Source: Candidatus Thiodictyon syntrophicum (GTDB taxonomy: Bacteria > Pseudomonadota > Gammaproteobacteria > Chromatiales > Chromatiaceae). From it: a DNA stretch of 64,000 bases. The DNA is taken from positions 186,001 through 250,000 of the forward strand of contig NZ_CP020371.1 of the NCBI RefSeq assembly GCF_002813775.1. Reading direction: 5' to 3'. Numbering within the stretch: the first letter of the stretch is position 1; each line of letters starts with the position of its first letter. Positions 27,069 through 35,297 of the stretch are shown here, piece after piece. The position numbers were made by a program, and so were the translations under genes. The notes under the pieces are model-generated. The model was not told the origin of the DNA, did not search any database, and worked only from the letters and a program-made list of their open reading frames with translations.

Positions 27069-27644
27069 ACGACGAGCAGTACTTCTTCGACACCGACCAC
27101 GCCAACCCATCCGCCGGCGCGGGCCAGACCCAGAGCAACAGCGTCACCTACAACGTGACCACCCCGGCGACCCCGACCACCGCCGAGATGTCGGCGGCGA
27201 TCATCTACGCCATGCAGTGCATCATCGGCGCCAAGACCGAGAAGGGCCGGCTGCTGAACTCCAGCGCGCGCCGCTTCGTGGTGCGCGTGCCCCTGACCTT
27301 CATGGGCGCCGCGGCCGGTGCGCTCGGTTCGACCGTCATTGCCGATACCGTCAGCGTCAGCAATACGCTGGTGACGCTGGCGACGCTGGCCGGGTATCAG
27401 ATCGAGTTGTGGGTCGACCCGCGCTCGGTCTGGACCACCAAGTTCGCCGTCTTCCGCGCCGACGGGCGCAACCCGGCGCTGGTGCGGCAGGAGGAACAGG
27501 CGCTGCAGATCAAGGCGCAGGCCGAAGGCTCGCCGATCGAGTTCGCCGAAGACGTGCACGAGTACGGGCTCAATGCGACCCGCGCGGCCGGGTATGGGTT
27601 CTGGGAGTCGGCCGTGCTGGTGACGCTCAACTGAGGCCGCGCTG

Positions 27645-27872
27645 ATGAACAACTTCCTCTATTTGGTCACGCGCCTCCCGGGCGCCCCGCCCGTGAGGGC
27701 GGGGCGGACCTGGCCGCTCGGCGCCAGTGAAGCCTATTTGACCCCGGCGCAGGCCTGGACCATCGCGCAGGACCCGGGCTATCGGATCGGCGGCATGGAT
27801 CTGGAGCTTGCCGCCGACCCGCCCGCCCCCTCACCAGCCCCCGCGGCCAAGAGCCGCAAGAGGACGCCTTGA
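27645..27872 (+). CDS. small phage protein, 75 aa
   Basis: Starts 10 bp after gpT, with a Pro/Ala/Lys-rich C-terminus. Its stop overlaps the TTG start of the HU-like gene. Resembles the short accessory proteins that follow gpT in Mu-like phages; no function recognised. Confidence 0.5.
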   Translation: MNNFLYLVTRLPGAPPVRAGRTWPLGASEAYLTPAQAWTIAQDPGYRIGGMDLELAADPPAPSPAPAAKSRKRTP

Positions 27873-28195
27873 ACAAGTCCCAACTGAGCAACGCCGTCGC
27901 CGATGCCCTGGGGGTCGCCAAGTCGAACGGTGCCGCCGCCGTCGACCTGGTCCTGGGCGCCATCGGCGCCAGCCTCGCCGCGGGGCACGACGTGACCCTG
28001 CACGATTTTGGCACCTTCCGTCTGACCCACCGGGAGGCGCAGCCGCCGCGCCAGAGCGCCCTCAACGGCAAGACCTACGCACGCCCGGCCCGCACCAGCG
28101 TGCGCTTCAAGCCGTACGCCGCATTGCGGGCGCGCCTGCCCAGCGCCGCCGCGCCGACCGACCACACCCCGGCCGACCCGGCCGACCTGGACTGA
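27869..28195 (+). CDS. HU/IHF-family DNA-binding protein
   Basis: 108 aa from a TTG start (AGAGG upstream; overlaps the previous stop). HU core: MNKSQLSNAVADALGVAKSNGAAAVDLVLGAI, then VTLHDFGTFRL and the DNA-binding arm region (REAQPPRQSALNGKTYARPARTSVRFKP). The Pro-containing arm and Phe pair are typical. A nucleoid-type protein within a phage head operon is unusual; it may aid packaging of DNA or regulate. Confidence 0.8.
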   Translation: MNKSQLSNAVADALGVAKSNGAAAVDLVLGAIGASLAAGHDVTLHDFGTFRLTHREAQPPRQSALNGKTYARPARTSVRFKPYAALRARLPSAAAPTDHTPADPADLD

Positions 28196-28198
28196 CCC

Positions 28199-28642
28199 AT
28201 GGCCCACAGCCCCGCCTATTGCACCAGCGCGGACCTGCTCGCGATGCACATCGCCGATGAGGCGGAGCTGATCCAACTGACCGACAGCGCCGGCCTGGGC
28301 GTCATCGACGAGGCCAAGGTGGCCGGCGCGGCCGAGACCGCCGCGGTGGAGATCGACCCCTATCTGGAGGCCCGCACCAGCGTCCCGCTCACGGTAGTCC
28401 CGGGCGCCATCCGCCGCCTGGCGGCCGTGCTGACGCGCTTCTATCTCTACAGCCAGGCGCCCACCGAGCATGTGCAGCGCCAGTACGACGCCGCCATCAA
28501 GTCCCTGGAGGCGATGGCCGCGGGCAAGATCGGCTTCGGCGCCGCCCCGGCCGAGGTCCCGGCCGCGCCGCCGGAACCAGGCCTGCAATGGGAGAGCGGG
28601 GCGCACGCCTGGGGCCGGGATAGCGGCGGGGGGCTGGCGTGA
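28199..28642 (+). CDS. Mu gp36-like protein (DUF1320)
   Basis: 147 aa: YCTSADLLAMHIADEAELIQLTD at the start and AAVEIDPYLEARTSVPL plus LTRFYLYSQAPTEHVQRQYDAAIKSLE are DUF1320 landmarks. A head-tail connector-type protein. GTGA overlap with the next gene. Confidence 0.82.
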   Translation: MAHSPAYCTSADLLAMHIADEAELIQLTDSAGLGVIDEAKVAGAAETAAVEIDPYLEARTSVPLTVVPGAIRRLAAVLTRFYLYSQAPTEHVQRQYDAAIKSLEAMAAGKIGFGAAPAEVPAAPPEPGLQWESGAHAWGRDSGGGLA

Positions 28643-30303
28643 GACGGCGCGGCGCGCTGACCCTCGCGCTGGCGCTCGCGCTGGCGGGGCCGGCGCCAGC
28701 GGCGCAGTTGCGCATCCCGGCGCTGGCGGGCGGGCGCGCGAGCGTGCAGTTGGTGGATCAGGCCGGGGAGCGCCCGGTGTTGGGCTTCCAGGCGGCGCAA
28801 TGGGCGACCACCTACACCGCCCTGGACCTGGACGCGGAGCAGGTCCTCACCCTGACCCCGACCGCGGACATCGCCGTGGCCGGCGGCGGGGCGACCTGCT
28901 ATCTGGTCACCGTTACGGCCAGCGGCGGGCGCGGCGGGCGCTATTGCGTGCAGATGCCGGACACCGCGTCCGTCTATGAGCTGCGCGACCTGGCGGGCGC
29001 GGCGGCGATCGACCCGGCGCAGGTCCTGGCCGGGCGGCTGCTGCCGCCGCCAACGGGCGCCTCCGCCGGTTGGGGGCTGGTGTTGGGGGTTGACCTGGCC
29101 GCGGCCTGGAGCGCGACCGGCGGCGGCTCCGGGTGCAGCACGCTCGCGTGCCTGCTCGATGGTCCGGGCGCGCTCGGCACCGCCGGCCAGGTGCCGCGCG
29201 TCGCCAGCGGCGGCGCGGCCTGGGAGTGGGCGAGTGTGGTGGGCGAGGTTGGGCCCCTGGGGCCCGCCGGTCCGCAGGGCCCGGCCGGGGCGGCTGGCGC
29301 CGACGGGGCACCCGGCGCGGCAGGCGCCGCGGGCGCAGCCGGACCGCAGGGGCCCGCGGGGCCGCAAGGTGCCGCCGGGGCTGATGGCACCGCCGGTGCA
29401 ACGGGCCCGGCCGGGCCCAACGCGATCAGCGCCAGCACGAGCGTGAGCGGGCTGACCGGCGTGCTGCGTGTCTCCGCTGGCGCCGTCGCGGGCTCCGCCA
29501 CCGCCGCCGATATCGGCGCGGAGCCGGCCGGCGTCGCCGCCGCCGACATCACCGACGCCACGACCGTCGGCCGCGCAGTCCTGACCGCGGCCAGCACGGC
29601 GGCCGGGCGTACCGCGCTCGGGGTCGGCGCCCTCGGGACCCATGCGTCACTCACCGACGCCCCGAGCGGCCAGTCCGATCCCAATCTATTCGCGGTCACC
29701 AAGATGGGCGGCATCTTCGAGATGCTCGGCGCCTCCGCGACCCGCACCGCGCTTGGACTCGGCACCGCCGCCACCACTGCCGCAAGCGCCTACGCCACCG
29801 CCGCCCAGGGCAGCCTGGCCGCGAGCGCCAGCCAGCCGGGCCACACCCAAGCGTGGACCACGATCACCACGACGCCGACCACGCGGACCGGCTACGGCAT
29901 CACCGATGCCGAGCCGTCGGGCGGCACCGACCCCCTGCGCTATGAGTACATCGAGTGGGTCACCTCCCCGGGCGCGACCCTCACCGCCGGCCTCCTGGGC
30001 ACCGCCAATCTCCCCGCCGCCGCCACCCTGACCCGGCTGCACGTCGGCTGCGCCACGGCGCCCACAGTGACCGCCGCGGTGTGGGACCTGCGCCGCTCGG
30101 CCGACTGGGGCGCGACCGCGTTCGCCAGCGTGCTCTCCAGCACGCTGTCCCTGTCGGCCGCCCGCGAGGGTTCGACCACCAGTTTCGCGTCCGCAACGAT
30201 GGCCGCGGACGATGCGCTACAGGCGCACATCACCGCCGTGGACGGCGGCGGCACCGCTAAGGACTGCGTACTCACTGTCTACTACACGAGGTCCGCACCG
30301 TGA
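28639..30303 (+). CDS. collagen-like phage fibre protein with signal-peptide-like N-terminus
   Basis: 554 aa from GTG 28639. The N-terminus RRRGALTLALALALAGPAPAA looks like a Sec signal peptide. Residues ~207-260 are Gly-X-Y collagen-like repeats (GPAGPQGPAGAAGADGAPG), followed by Ala/Thr-rich shaft repeats (AADIGAEPAGVAAADITDA, TRTALGLGTAAT) seen in tail fibres. Likely an adhesion or fibre protein. Signal peptides are not expected on fibres assembled in the cytoplasm. Confidence 0.7.
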   Translation: MRRRGALTLALALALAGPAPAAQLRIPALAGGRASVQLVDQAGERPVLGFQAAQWATTYTALDLDAEQVLTLTPTADIAVAGGGATCYLVTVTASGGRGGRYCVQMPDTASVYELRDLAGAAAIDPAQVLAGRLLPPPTGASAGWGLVLGVDLAAAWSATGGGSGCSTLACLLDGPGALGTAGQVPRVASGGAAWEWASVVGEVGPLGPAGPQGPAGAAGADGAPGAAGAAGAAGPQGPAGPQGAAGADGTAGATGPAGPNAISASTSVSGLTGVLRVSAGAVAGSATAADIGAEPAGVAAADITDATTVGRAVLTAASTAAGRTALGVGALGTHASLTDAPSGQSDPNLFAVTKMGGIFEMLGASATRTALGLGTAATTAASAYATAAQGSLAASASQPGHTQAWTTITTTPTTRTGYGITDAEPSGGTDPLRYEYIEWVTSPGATLTAGLLGTANLPAAATLTRLHVGCATAPTVTAAVWDLRRSADWGATAFASVLSSTLSLSAAREGSTTSFASATMAADDALQAHITAVDGGGTAKDCVLTVYYTRSAP

Positions 30304-30878
30304 TTCAGATCCCTGTTGATGTCCCGGGCACCGCCGCCCGCTGGGCTATCCTGACCCTCTCGACCGGCTCGCTGCTGCGCCGCCGCACCTGGCCGGACCC
30401 GACCGGCGCGGCCCTGCAAGGGCTCGGAGCGGACTACGTATACCTCCTGATGCAAGAGGAGATGCCGCCCGACTACGACTCCCGCGTGCAGGCCCTGGTG
30501 CCGACTGAGGAGATCAACATCTCCGGCAATCAACTGCTGACCACCTACACCACGCCGACGCTGCCGGCGGAGCAACTGGCCCTGGCGATCGATCAGCAGG
30601 CCGAAGCCCGCATCGGCATGGCGCTGGACCTCCTGCGCATCTCCACCCCGGCCGACATGGTGGACGCGCTCGGCCTGATCGCCGCCCGCGTGGAGGGTGT
30701 GACCCTGCCGGACGCCAGCCAGGCGCGCGTGGATCAGTTCATGCTCTTAGCGACCAACTACACCAACGCCGTGAAGGCCCGTGCCGAAGCCCTCAAGACG
30801 TGGGTCGCCGACCATCCCGGCCTGGCCCCCGACCTCGACGCCGGCTGGCCCGACCTCCCCACCGGGGCCGCCGCGTGA
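30300..30878 (+). CDS. hypothetical phage protein, 192 aa
   Basis: GTG start overlapping the fibre stop (GTGA), with the same overlap to the following gene. Mixed alpha/beta, ending in a helical region with the pattern FMLLATNYTNAVKARAEALKTW. Possibly a fibre-associated or chaperone protein by position; no family recognised. Confidence 0.55.
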   Translation: MIQIPVDVPGTAARWAILTLSTGSLLRRRTWPDPTGAALQGLGADYVYLLMQEEMPPDYDSRVQALVPTEEINISGNQLLTTYTTPTLPAEQLALAIDQQAEARIGMALDLLRISTPADMVDALGLIAARVEGVTLPDASQARVDQFMLLATNYTNAVKARAEALKTWVADHPGLAPDLDAGWPDLPTGAAA

Positions 30879-31192
30879 GCCCGCGCCGCACCCCGCTCCT
30901 GCTGGGGTGCGCCCTCGCCCTGGGCCTGGGGGCCTGGGGCGCGGGCGGGCGGGACTTGGCGCCCGGGTGGTATGCCCATCCCACGGGGGCCGTGGCGAGC
31001 ACGATCGTGCTGCAGCCGGGCCCGGACCTACGGATAGGGCTCGGCGGCTGGTGGCGGCTGGCGGACGGCACCGGAACGAGCGCGACGGACTCGTCGGGGC
31101 TGGCGCGGCACGGGACGCATTTCCTATCCCCCTCGGACGCACTGCGCTGTCCCTCAGCCCGCTGGAGCTCATCGACCATCTCGCAGCCCTGA
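30875..31192 (+). pseudogene. LamG-like phage/exported protein, truncated by IS91 fragment
   Basis: From GTG 30875, the N-terminus is signal-peptide-like (LLLGCALALGLGAWG). It then reads GGWWRLADGTGTSATDSSGLARHGTHF, the opening of a LamG/concanavalin-type domain. Phage sequence ends at about 31133, where the IS91 3' fragment begins; the frame then runs on in foreign sequence to 31192. Confidence 0.65.
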
Positions 31193-31864
31193 TCCCCCCG
31201 CCACGGCTGCACCGCCACCGCTACCATGGGGTGCTGGCACCCAATGCACCGTTGCGCCTAGCCGCCACCGCCTACGGGCGCGATGCGGACCCGACTTCCC
31301 CACCGCCACCGCCCAAAGTTTCAGCGCCCACTACCGCGGCGCCGAGTAGCCGCTCACCGGCGCACTACCTGCGGGCCATGCTGCTCGCACGCCTGTTCGC
31401 GTCCCTGCCCCTGGTCTGCCCGAACTGCGGTGCCGACATGCGCATCATCGCTTTCATCACCGAGGCCACCCCAGTGCGGCGGATTCTCTTGGCTCTCGAC
31501 GAGCCAGCCGAGCCGCCCCGCATCGCCCCAGCCCGCGGGCCGCCGGCCTGGGACGACCCACCGGTCGAGGCCGTACCCGACTGGGACGCCCTGGCGCAAC
31601 CGTCCCCCGAGTATGTCTTCAACCAGGAAGTGCAGTGGTAGCCTCCTTCCGTCGTCGCCACCCGCCAGCGACGCGCCCCTCCCTGCACCCAGGCCCCGGC
31701 AAACCACCCTTCACACCCATTCGTACCTCTCCGAGATGGCGACCTCGCCCCCGTCCCCGCCCGTCGGCGCCCTCGCGGGGCTTGCCACGCTCCTCCCGGC
31801 GATGCTACGTTAGCCCCGCCTCAGCCGCCCGTGGCCGCCCGTGCGGTTGGATTTCCTATCCCCC
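31134..31864 (+). repeat. 731-bp direct repeat of the IS91 3' end
   Basis: Identical by eye to 17295-18025 (constant offset 13,839): the last ~170 codons of the IS91 transposase plus its 3' tail. The in-frame remnant (ATG-containing frame to 31641) has no intact transposase. ATTTCCTATCCCC occurs just before it (31119), at its end (31851) and again at 31882. Confidence 0.9.
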
Positions 31865-31922
31865 TCCCCCTCCCCTCCCCCATTTCCTATCCCCTATTCC
31901 CCGTGTCAAACTAGGGTCTACC

Positions 31923-32588
31923 ATGCGTCTGCTACTCGTGGAAGACGAACAAAGCCTGGCGGCCGCCCTGCGGCGGGACCTCACGGCGGCTGGTTTCGCG
32001 GTTGATTGGGTGGCCGACGGACTGGATGCCCAGGTCCTGGGGGCGGAGTCGAGCTTTGATGTGGTGGTGCTGGATCTTGGCTTGCCCGGGCAGTCAGGGC
32101 TTGCGGCGTTGAGCGCGTGGCGGCAGATCGGTGTCACCACTCCGGTGCTGGTACTCACCGCCCGCGATGCCTGGCACGAGCGTGTGGACGGGCTCAAGGC
32201 CGGTGCCGATGATTATCTGGGTAAGCCCTTTCACACGGAGGAGTTGATCGCCCGACTCAACGCCCTGGTCCGGCGCGCCGCCGGGCATGCGGGCGGGGGG
32301 CTGGTGGTCGCTGGCTTGCACCTGGACGAGGATCGCCAGCGGGCGCTGCTTCCGGATGGTCAGCTAGTGGAGTTGACCGCAACCGAGTTCCGGCTGCTGC
32401 GCTATTTCATGCTCAACCCGAACAAGCTCTTGTCGAAGACCCGCCTGCTGGATCACTGCTATGACGACTCCGCCGACCATGACGGGAACACCATCGAGGT
32501 CTACGTCCGGCGATTGCGCGACAAGCTCGGCAAGCACTGGATTCTCACCCAGCGCGGTCAGGGCTACCGCTTCCAAGGGGACCCCTAG
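31923..32588 (+). CDS. OmpR-family response regulator of metal-efflux operon
   Basis: 221 aa from ATG 31923 (AGGG 9 bp upstream); the frame open from 31635 is read-through of the IS91 tail. Receiver domain: VEDEQ acid pair, phospho-acceptor Asp in VVVLDLGLPG, Thr in LTARD, Lys in GKPF. A winged-helix trans_reg_C domain follows (LTATEFRLLRYFMLNPNKLLSK, NTIEVYVRRLRDKLG, TQRGQGYRF). Probably activates the efflux genes downstream. Confidence 0.9.
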   Translation: MRLLLVEDEQSLAAALRRDLTAAGFAVDWVADGLDAQVLGAESSFDVVVLDLGLPGQSGLAALSAWRQIGVTTPVLVLTARDAWHERVDGLKAGADDYLGKPFHTEELIARLNALVRRAAGHAGGGLVVAGLHLDEDRQRALLPDGQLVELTATEFRLLRYFMLNPNKLLSKTRLLDHCYDDSADHDGNTIEVYVRRLRDKLGKHWILTQRGQGYRFQGDP

Positions 32589-32616
32589 CGGCCGGGAGTG
32601 CCGGTCCACCACCGCG

Positions 32617-33960
32617 TCCATCGAGGGTCGCCTGCGCCTGGGGCTGAGCCTGAGTCTAGCGCTACTGATCAGCGCGGCCTGGTGGCTGGGTCACGAGGCC
32701 CTGCACCGCACCGCCGACGCCTATGTGGTCTCGCGCTTGATGCATGACGCGGAGGCCCTCCTCACGTCCCTGGATGTCTCCCCCCAAGGTTTGGTCCAGG
32801 TGCGCCCGCCGCACCTGAGCCCAATCTATGACGAGCCCGACTCAGGGCATTACTTCACCCTGCGGATCATCGACGGGGCAACCGCCCGCTCCCGGTCCTT
32901 GGGTGACTTTGAACTGAAGGCGCCGAACCTGAGCCCTGGGGTGACGGCCCATTGGCACACTGCGGGTCCCCGCGGACAAGACCTCCTGACCCTGGGTGGC
33001 GGTTTCCGGCACCAGGGCCATGACCTGACCCTGGTGGTCGCCGAGGACTTCAGCCCCGTGCGCCGCCCCCTGCGATCCTTTGAACAACTCTTCGCCCTGA
33101 TGGCGGTGGGCGGACTGACTGCCATGCTCTGGGTGCAACGCCGGATCGTGCGGCGCGCCTTTGCCTGTCTGAGGCCGGTCTACCGGGACATCGTCGCCCT
33201 GGAGCGGGGTGAAGCCAGCACCCTGACCGAGGTCGTGCCAGCGGAAATCTTGCCGCTGGTGTCGAAGATCAACGGCCTGCTTACGCTCTATGCCAAGCGG
33301 CTGGAGCGTTCTCGCAACGTCGCCGGCAACCTGGCCCACGCCCTCAAGGGGCCCTTGACCCTGATGACCCAGACTCTGGACACGCAGCCGACGGGTTCGG
33401 ACCCGGCCACCCAGGCCGTGTTACGCGAACAACTGGAGCGGGTCGGGGCGCTCTTGGAGCGGGAACTCAAGCGCGCCCGCTTGGCCGGGGCGGGCGGCCC
33501 CGGTCTGCACTTTGACCCCCAGGCGGAATTGCCGGTTCTCAAGCGACTGCTGGAACGGATGTACCCGGATCAGGATCTGTCCCTGGAATGTCGGCTGGAC
33601 CTGTCCGGGGTCCTGGCAGCAGACCGGGAGGACATGCTGGAGCTTATCGGCACCCTCTTGGACAATGCCTGCAAGTGGGCTCAGACCCGGGTGAGCTGCT
33701 TTCTCATGCAGACCCCCGACGGCGTACGCCTCTGCATCGAGGACGACGGCCCCGGCTGCCCAGAGGCCGAACTCGACGCGATCGCCCAGCGCGGTGTGCG
33801 GCTGGACGAGTCGGTCGCGGGTCATGGGCTCGGACTCTCCATCGTGCGCGAGATCGTGGACCTTTACGGCGGCCGTCTTGAACTTGGCCGTTCCACGACC
33901 CTCGGCGGATTGCGGGCCGCCGTCAGCTTGCCCGTCCGCTGTCTCGAACCAACGTCCTGA
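32617..33960 (+). CDS. sensor histidine kinase (PhoQ/QseC-like), no canonical start codon
   Basis: About 447 aa. TM1 (LRLGLSLSLALLISAAWWLG), a periplasmic sensor region, TM2 (LFALMAVGGLTAMLWV), H-box LAHALKGPL, N-box LLDNACKWA, G1 EDDGPGC and G2 GHGLGLSIV are all present. The expected N-terminus (SIEGRL) at 32617 has no ATG, GTG or TTG nearby in frame; a GTG at 32598 is in another frame. Either a rare start or a one-base indel. It follows the regulator by 28 bp. Confidence 0.82.
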   Translation, partial: SIEGRLRLGLSLSLALLISAAWWLGHEALHRTADAYVVSRLMHDAEALLTSLDVSPQGLVQVRPPHLSPIYDEPDSGHYFTLRIIDGATARSRSLGDFELKAPNLSPGVTAHWHTAGPRGQDLLTLGGGFRHQGHDLTLVVAEDFSPVRRPLRSFEQLFALMAVGGLTAMLWVQRRIVRRAFACLRPVYRDIVALERGEASTLTEVVPAEILPLVSKINGLLTLYAKRLERSRNVAGNLAHALKGPLTLMTQTLDTQPTGSDPATQAVLREQLERVGALLERELKRARLAGAGGPGLHFDPQAELPVLKRLLERMYPDQDLSLECRLDLSGVLAADREDMLELIGTLLDNACKWAQTRVSCFLMQTPDGVRLCIEDDGPGCPEAELDAIAQRGVRLDESVAGHGLGLSIVREIVDLYGGRLELGRSTTLGGLRAAVSLPVRCLEPTS

Positions 33961-33977
33961 GCGGGCGCAGGCCGCTA

Positions 33978-34008
33978 TTCAGCTTCGTTTCAGCTTGCAC
34001 GGGTAGAG
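33978..34008 (+). promoter_or_regulatory. candidate response-regulator box and promoter for efflux genes
   Basis: TTCAGCTT is repeated with an 11-bp period (33978 and 33989), the spacing used by OmpR-family regulators. A TAGAGT at 34003-34008 could be the -10, placing the repeats over the -35 region as in activated promoters. The outer-membrane gene starts at 34017. Confidence 0.5.
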
Positions 34009-34016
34009 TCCAGAAA

Positions 34017-35297
34017 ATGGACTCTGTGACCCTGATGTCGCGCGCCCTCCGTTCATCGCCCCCGAGCAATGCCCGGATGATTGCGCTCACCCTGACCCTG
34101 CTTGCCGCCCTGACGGCAACGCCCACCCGTGCTGTCACCCTGGCGGAGGCCGTGACTGGCGCCCTGCAGGTCGAGCAGCAGGAGTCCCGGGTCGCTGCCC
34201 TGCGCGGGGAAAGTGCCGCCATCCGCCGCCAGGCGGGAGGCCTGTTGGCAGCGGACCCGGCGTTGCGGGCCAAGTCGGTCTCCGACGCCCTAACGGGGAA
34301 CGACGGGGCCTATGAACTGGAGGCCATGGTCGATCTGCCCCTGTGGATGCCGGGCCAGCGGAGCGCAAGTCAAGGAATTGCCACGGCCATGGGCAACCAG
34401 GCCGATGCCCTGGTCCGGTTACTGCGCTGGGAGATGGCCGGGCGGGTGCGGGAGGCGGCCTGGACGACGGCCTTGGCCCAAGGTCGACTGCGCCAGGCCG
34501 CCGCCGCCCTGGCAGCGGCGCGCAGTCTGGAACAGGACATCGGCAAACGCACCATGGCCGGCGAGTTGGCGCGGATGGACCTCCTGGTGGCCCAGCAGGA
34601 CACCTTGACCCGGGAAGTGGACTTACAGGCTGCGCAGCTCGACTACAACCAAGCGATCCAAAGCTACATTCACTTGACCGGCTTACGTACCGTCCCGGAG
34701 CCCCTGGTCGAAACGGCGCCGCCACCCTCCGGTACCCCGACCGAGGCCCACGCCGACTTGCCTGCCGATCATCCGTTACTGGCCAGCAGCGATGGCGCCG
34801 TGGCCAAGGCTCGGGCCGAGCGCGAGCGTGTCCACAGCCAGCGCCGCGGCAATCCGCTGTTGAGCCTGGGCGCCAAGCGGGTGCGTGACGGACGCGGGAG
34901 CGAGGCCGCAGACGCCCTGCAGCTGGAGATCAGTGTCCCCTTCGGTCTGACCAGCTACTCGGCCCCGGCCATTGCGCTTGCGGAGCGGGCCTATACCGAA
35001 GAAGTGACAACCCGGCGCCGTACCCTGATCGAGGCCGAGCATGCACTTGAAACCGCGCAGATCGATGTCGCGGGTGCCACTGAGGCCCTGGCACTGGCCA
35101 CGCGACGTCAGACGGTGACCCAGGATGCCTTACAACTGGTGCGGCGCGCTTTCAACCTGGGTGAATCCGAACTCACGACCCTGCTCCAGGCCCAGGAGCG
35201 TGCCCGCCAGGCGAGCCTGGACCTGGAGTTACGGCGGTTGGAACAGGGGCGCGCCGCCGCCCGACTGAATCAGGCCCTGGGGCTGGTGCCCGAATGA
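34017..35297 (+). CDS. RND efflux outer-membrane factor (CzcC/CusC-like, TolC family)
   Basis: 426 aa; start could be 34017, 34035 or 34077. A signal peptide (MIALTLTLLAALTATPTRA) begins at 34077. Two long alpha-helical TolC-type halves: GALQVEQQESRVAALRGES and DLPLWMPGQRSASQG, then TEEVTTRRRTLIEAEHALETAQ and LLQAQERARQASLDLELRRLEQGRA. Forms the outer-membrane channel of the tripartite pump. Overlaps the adaptor gene by 4 bp. Confidence 0.85.
   Translation: MDSVTLMSRALRSSPPSNARMIALTLTLLAALTATPTRAVTLAEAVTGALQVEQQESRVAALRGESAAIRRQAGGLLAADPALRAKSVSDALTGNDGAYELEAMVDLPLWMPGQRSASQGIATAMGNQADALVRLLRWEMAGRVREAAWTTALAQGRLRQAAAALAAARSLEQDIGKRTMAGELARMDLLVAQQDTLTREVDLQAAQLDYNQAIQSYIHLTGLRTVPEPLVETAPPPSGTPTEAHADLPADHPLLASSDGAVAKARAERERVHSQRRGNPLLSLGAKRVRDGRGSEAADALQLEISVPFGLTSYSAPAIALAERAYTEEVTTRRRTLIEAEHALETAQIDVAGATEALALATRRQTVTQDALQLVRRAFNLGESELTTLLQAQERARQASLDLELRRLEQGRAAARLNQALGLVPE

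Larger units (their letters stand above)
25328..27634 (+). pseudogene. Mu gpT-like major head protein split by IS4-family element
   Basis: The 5' part (25328-25736) and 3' part (27078-27634) rejoin to 966 nt, 322 codons, after removing the element and one duplication ACGACGAGC. The joined sequence reads KCYDEQYFFDTDH. Family marks: MREWIGGRQAVGL, NRPFEATIKLPVAWMRRD, FEDVHEYGLNATRAAGYGFWESAVLVTLN-type end. The major capsid subunit is therefore inactivated. Confidence 0.9.

Noticed and set aside
31860-31900. C-rich tract as a terminator or origin
   Set aside because: No hairpin and no iterons; the tract is best explained as IS91-junction sequence.
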